A stretch of 64,000 nt of DNA from Haemaphysalis longicornis (Eukaryota > Arthropoda > Arachnida > Ixodida > Ixodidae). Below, one piece after another: positions 60,121 through 64,000 of this stretch (its first letter is position 1; every line of letters begins with the position of its first letter). Made by a program: the position numbers and the translations under genes. Where the stretch lies: positions 1,230,001 to 1,294,000 of the forward strand of contig JABSTR010000962.1 of the NCBI GenBank assembly GCA_013339765.2. Direction: 5' to 3'. The notes beneath the pieces were generated by a model, which saw only the letters and a list, made by a program, of their open reading frames with translations, made no database searches and was not told where the DNA came from.

Positions 60121-61289
60121 AGGGGTACTACACAAAATTTTTAAGGTGAGATAACTTCGGAGATAGGTTGGTGTGAACGCGCATACATCATCTGCAAAAT
60201 ATCAGCGGCAAATACAGCCTAGAACATATTTAAAATCAATTTTAAAGTGTGCGAAACGCAACCGAGCAGCCAGCGGAGGACCTCGCGCAATCGACATTCC
60301 CTGGATATTTTGTAAATAAACAACATCCAAACACGTCACGAATTTCTGTCCCGCTTCCGCACTGCCGGCGTTTTTCGCCGGTTCGCCGCTACAATCGGAG
60401 GCCGGAGCGTCTGCTCTCTATCCGATCGTTGTCGGTGGAGGCGGCGGAGGCAGCGGAGGCACCGTGATTTCGTTGGCTCATCGGGCAGCTGGCCGCGACC
60501 TAAGTTCTACAGCGGTTCCAGGCACTCTATTTTTATTGCCTTTTATTACACTGGACGCGAAAACGTACCGGGGACACGAAAAGCGCGCTGAGCGAGCCGC
60601 ACGGTCACTTCGCAAGCGGCGGCCACGGTGGTGAAGTGGCGCAGGCCGGCGCAGGTAGCTCGAGCGATAGCTTGTTACCGCTGCACGAAATGGGACCCCA
60701 GTCCCAGAAATGGCAGCACATATGAGAAAGAAGCTAATGATGCGCTGGCGGGTTGCATTAAAAATCGCCATCTGCACTGCTTACGAGAGCGGCACTCGAA
60801 TATCCGCCGCAGTGCTAAGCCGAACACATCTGAAGGCGGACCTGTAGGCAGACCGGCCGGCTGATCCCAGCGCGCGTCTCCCCACCAACTGTCTCGAGCG
60901 TCGTTTCCTAGCCGCGGCAGCAGTTTGCACTCGCAGCGACTGTACGTCCACGGTCGCTTTTTTAATTAAGTGGCTTACGATATCAGTACGTGGGGGCATT
61001 CGCAGAAACTGCGGGCGACGCGGATTCGACAGTGCTTCGGCAGCTCTGCTCTGTGATATCCGGCCGACGGTCACGTGGACAGCTAATTGTTTATACAAAA
61101 CTCAGGTTTCTCGGCACCCGCTGAAGCCGAAACTGCGACTGGCCGCATTGAAAACGCTTCTACTTAAACAACCATCCCACGCTGAAGCAAATGAAGTTTA
61201 CACACGTGATAAGTATGTTGCAATAAGCTACTTATTGCAACAGAAAAAAAAAAAAACCAAGATGCAAAATTTTTTTTGTCAGTGCCCCT
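60121..61289. mobile_element. TTAA-flanked MITE
   Basis: AGGGGTACTACACAAAATTT and the inverse of AGGGGCACTGACAAAAAAAA, flanked by TTAA (60117-60120, 61290-61293). 1.17 kb, no transposase. The left TTAA is the end of repeat H copy 1. Confidence 0.75.
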
Positions 61290-61484
61290 TTAAAATAATT
61301 AATCCAAAGTATCGAATGGTTGCACGCGTCCACGGGCAGCCATGTTTAGCACGTGGACTTAAAAACACTACTAAAATCACGTCTGTAGTAGATCTTCGGT
61401 AATTGACTGATTGTTGAACGTCAGAGGTTTTCTGCAGGTTGTTAGTTACACTTACTTATGTCGCAGAGGATTACACAAAATCGT

Positions 61485-62947
<1,463 letters not shown>

Positions 62948-63415
62948 ATGGCTGCGGCTTAGCTCCGCTAACCTTGGATATGCAAAGCAAAAGCTTGGCT
63001 TAGTCTGGTTGAGTCTTGGTTTCGCTTGGTAAACCTTTGATTTAGCTGTATTGCCGTCCACGTCTCAAAGCCGTCCAGTTCCGTGCAACGCTCATAGAAG
63101 GAGGCCGGGCAAACGCGGCGTTCATTCATGGCGAACGCACCGTTCCTCTTCGCCGGGCGCGATACGAGTAACGTTGCCCGAAACGACCCAGCGCCGCATG
63201 CATGGGAGGCTGCGGGGGTGGGTGGCTTCCTCGGCCACAGCGGCGGTGGCGACCGCTCTCGGCGCCCGCAGGCGCCAACAGCGGGACCGGCGAATCACGC
63301 GATGCGCTTCCAGGGGTGTGTCGCCGGGGGTGTGTCTCCGGTCAAAAGGTAATTTGCGAATCCTCAACGAAATCGCTGGGCGAAAGTAGTAAAGCTTTGC
63401 TTTAAAAGGAAACTG
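62948..63415 (+). repeat. Dispersed repeat H, copy 2
   Basis: Matches 59630-60116, including CCTTGGATATGCAAAGCAAA and CGTGCAACGCTCATAGAAGG, with indels. Confidence 0.78.
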
Positions 63416-63424
63416 TCGGATAAA

Positions 63425-63800
63425 TGCCCAACCAGCTTTGCTGTAAGCTGGGCTCCGTTAAATTCGGCTTCACAGCCACACGTGAAGGCATTTCAGGAAA
63501 TAAGTTTTTTTTTTTTGAAGGGCAATACGTGAGGTCTGATATGAAAGTACGAAGGTCCCTGTGGAAGCTTCAACATCTCCACAACACACTATGTCTTCCT
63601 ATAAAATGATATAGAGCGAGCCGCCTTAAAATTGGCTCCACTATAATACACAAATGCTCCGCGGAGGAAACACTTCCTTGAGGAAATATAAGTGGTCCGT
63701 TATCGCAGTATGAAGCCGTTATATAGGCCCTTTTATTAAAGAGTACCTCCATAACACGGAATGTATCCCTACGAAGTGCGATACAGCGAGTTTCCTTGAA
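63425..63800 (+). repeat. Repeat M, two tandem units of about 190 bp
   Basis: Two units, each TTGGCTCCACTATAATACACAAATGC-like, an AGGAAA patch, GATATGAAAGTACGAAGG / TCGCAGTATGAAGCC and CTCCAYAACACRSWATGTMT then CCTATGA. A related unit is at 54700-54930. Confidence 0.7.
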
Positions 63801-63805
63801 GTACC

Positions 63806-64000
63806 CGTCGCGGTGGCTCAGTGGCTAAGGCGTTGTGCTGCTGAGCACGAGGACGCGGGTTCGATTCCCGGCCGTTGCGGCCGCTTTTCTGATGGAGGCG
63901 AAAAGCAAAAACGCCCGTGTGTTCGATATTTAGGCGCACGTTAAAGATCCCCAGGTGGTCAAAATTGATCCGGAGCCCTCCACTACGGCGTGCCAGCGAC
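63806..64000 (+). mobile_element. tRNA-derived SINE, cut by window end
   Basis: ACCCGTCGCGGTGGCTCAGT GGCTAAGG, GGTTCGATTCCCGGCC and the body up to CTACGGCGTGCCAGCGAC. The tail lies outside. Confidence 0.9.

Overview
The window looks like nuclear DNA of a hard (ixodid) tick. The evidence is compositional: eleven copies of one tRNA-derived SINE whose head carries a GGTTCGATTCC box B and whose body ends GGCGCGTTAAACCCTACAATCAATC, matching what I remember of the tick SINE Ruka; fragments of jockey/CR1-like LINE 3' ends; many MITEs; long microsatellites; and one host gene broken into short exons by kilobase introns. Genus and species cannot be fixed from this.

One protein-coding gene can be reconstructed with good support. 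It lies on the minus strand from about 57562 down to 32145 (or 30772) and encodes a secreted pancreatic-type triacylglycerol lipase. Ten exons were placed by reading the minus strand directly, with GT-AG borders and codon phases that agree at eight of nine junctions. In order they encode a signal-peptide-like leader, the N-terminal Cys-Tyr...Leu-Gly-Cys region, the central strand region, the GHSLG nucleophile elbow, the catalytic Asp with the LDPSDAQFVD/HTDG segment, the lid cysteine segment, the catalytic His with the Cys-rich block, and a C-terminal PLAT-like domain over three exons. The one junction out of frame (exon 5 to exon 6) is off by one base, so the copy is frameshifted, carries a sequence error, or has an unseen micro-exon. 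The last coding exon is uncertain.

Left part (1-30 kb): no host protein gene could be supported. It holds SINEs, LINE tails, TIR elements, dispersed repeats and hairpins, plus one good tRNA-Ile(AAT) gene on the minus strand at 5370-5442 with a run of T after it. A 2.9-kb foldback element with roughly 0.65-kb arms occupies 22919-25805.

Middle (30-57.6 kb): the lipase gene. Its introns hold a PIF/Harbinger-like MITE with TAA duplications, a pogo/Tigger-like TIR element whose end sits 23 bp from a splice acceptor, three copies of a TTAA-flanked MITE family, a TA-flanked foldback MITE, LINE and SINE fragments, and very long CA, GA and CAT microsatellites.

Right part (57.6-64 kb): a possible plus-strand exon at 57703-57790, about 140 bp from the lipase start and pointing the other way, followed by LINE 3' ends with (CT)n tails, a TTAA-flanked MITE, a duplicated 0.5-kb repeat and a SINE cut by the window edge. 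I found no undescribed defence, metabolic or mobile system; the best leads are the lipase lesion, the head-to-head exon and the structured repeats.
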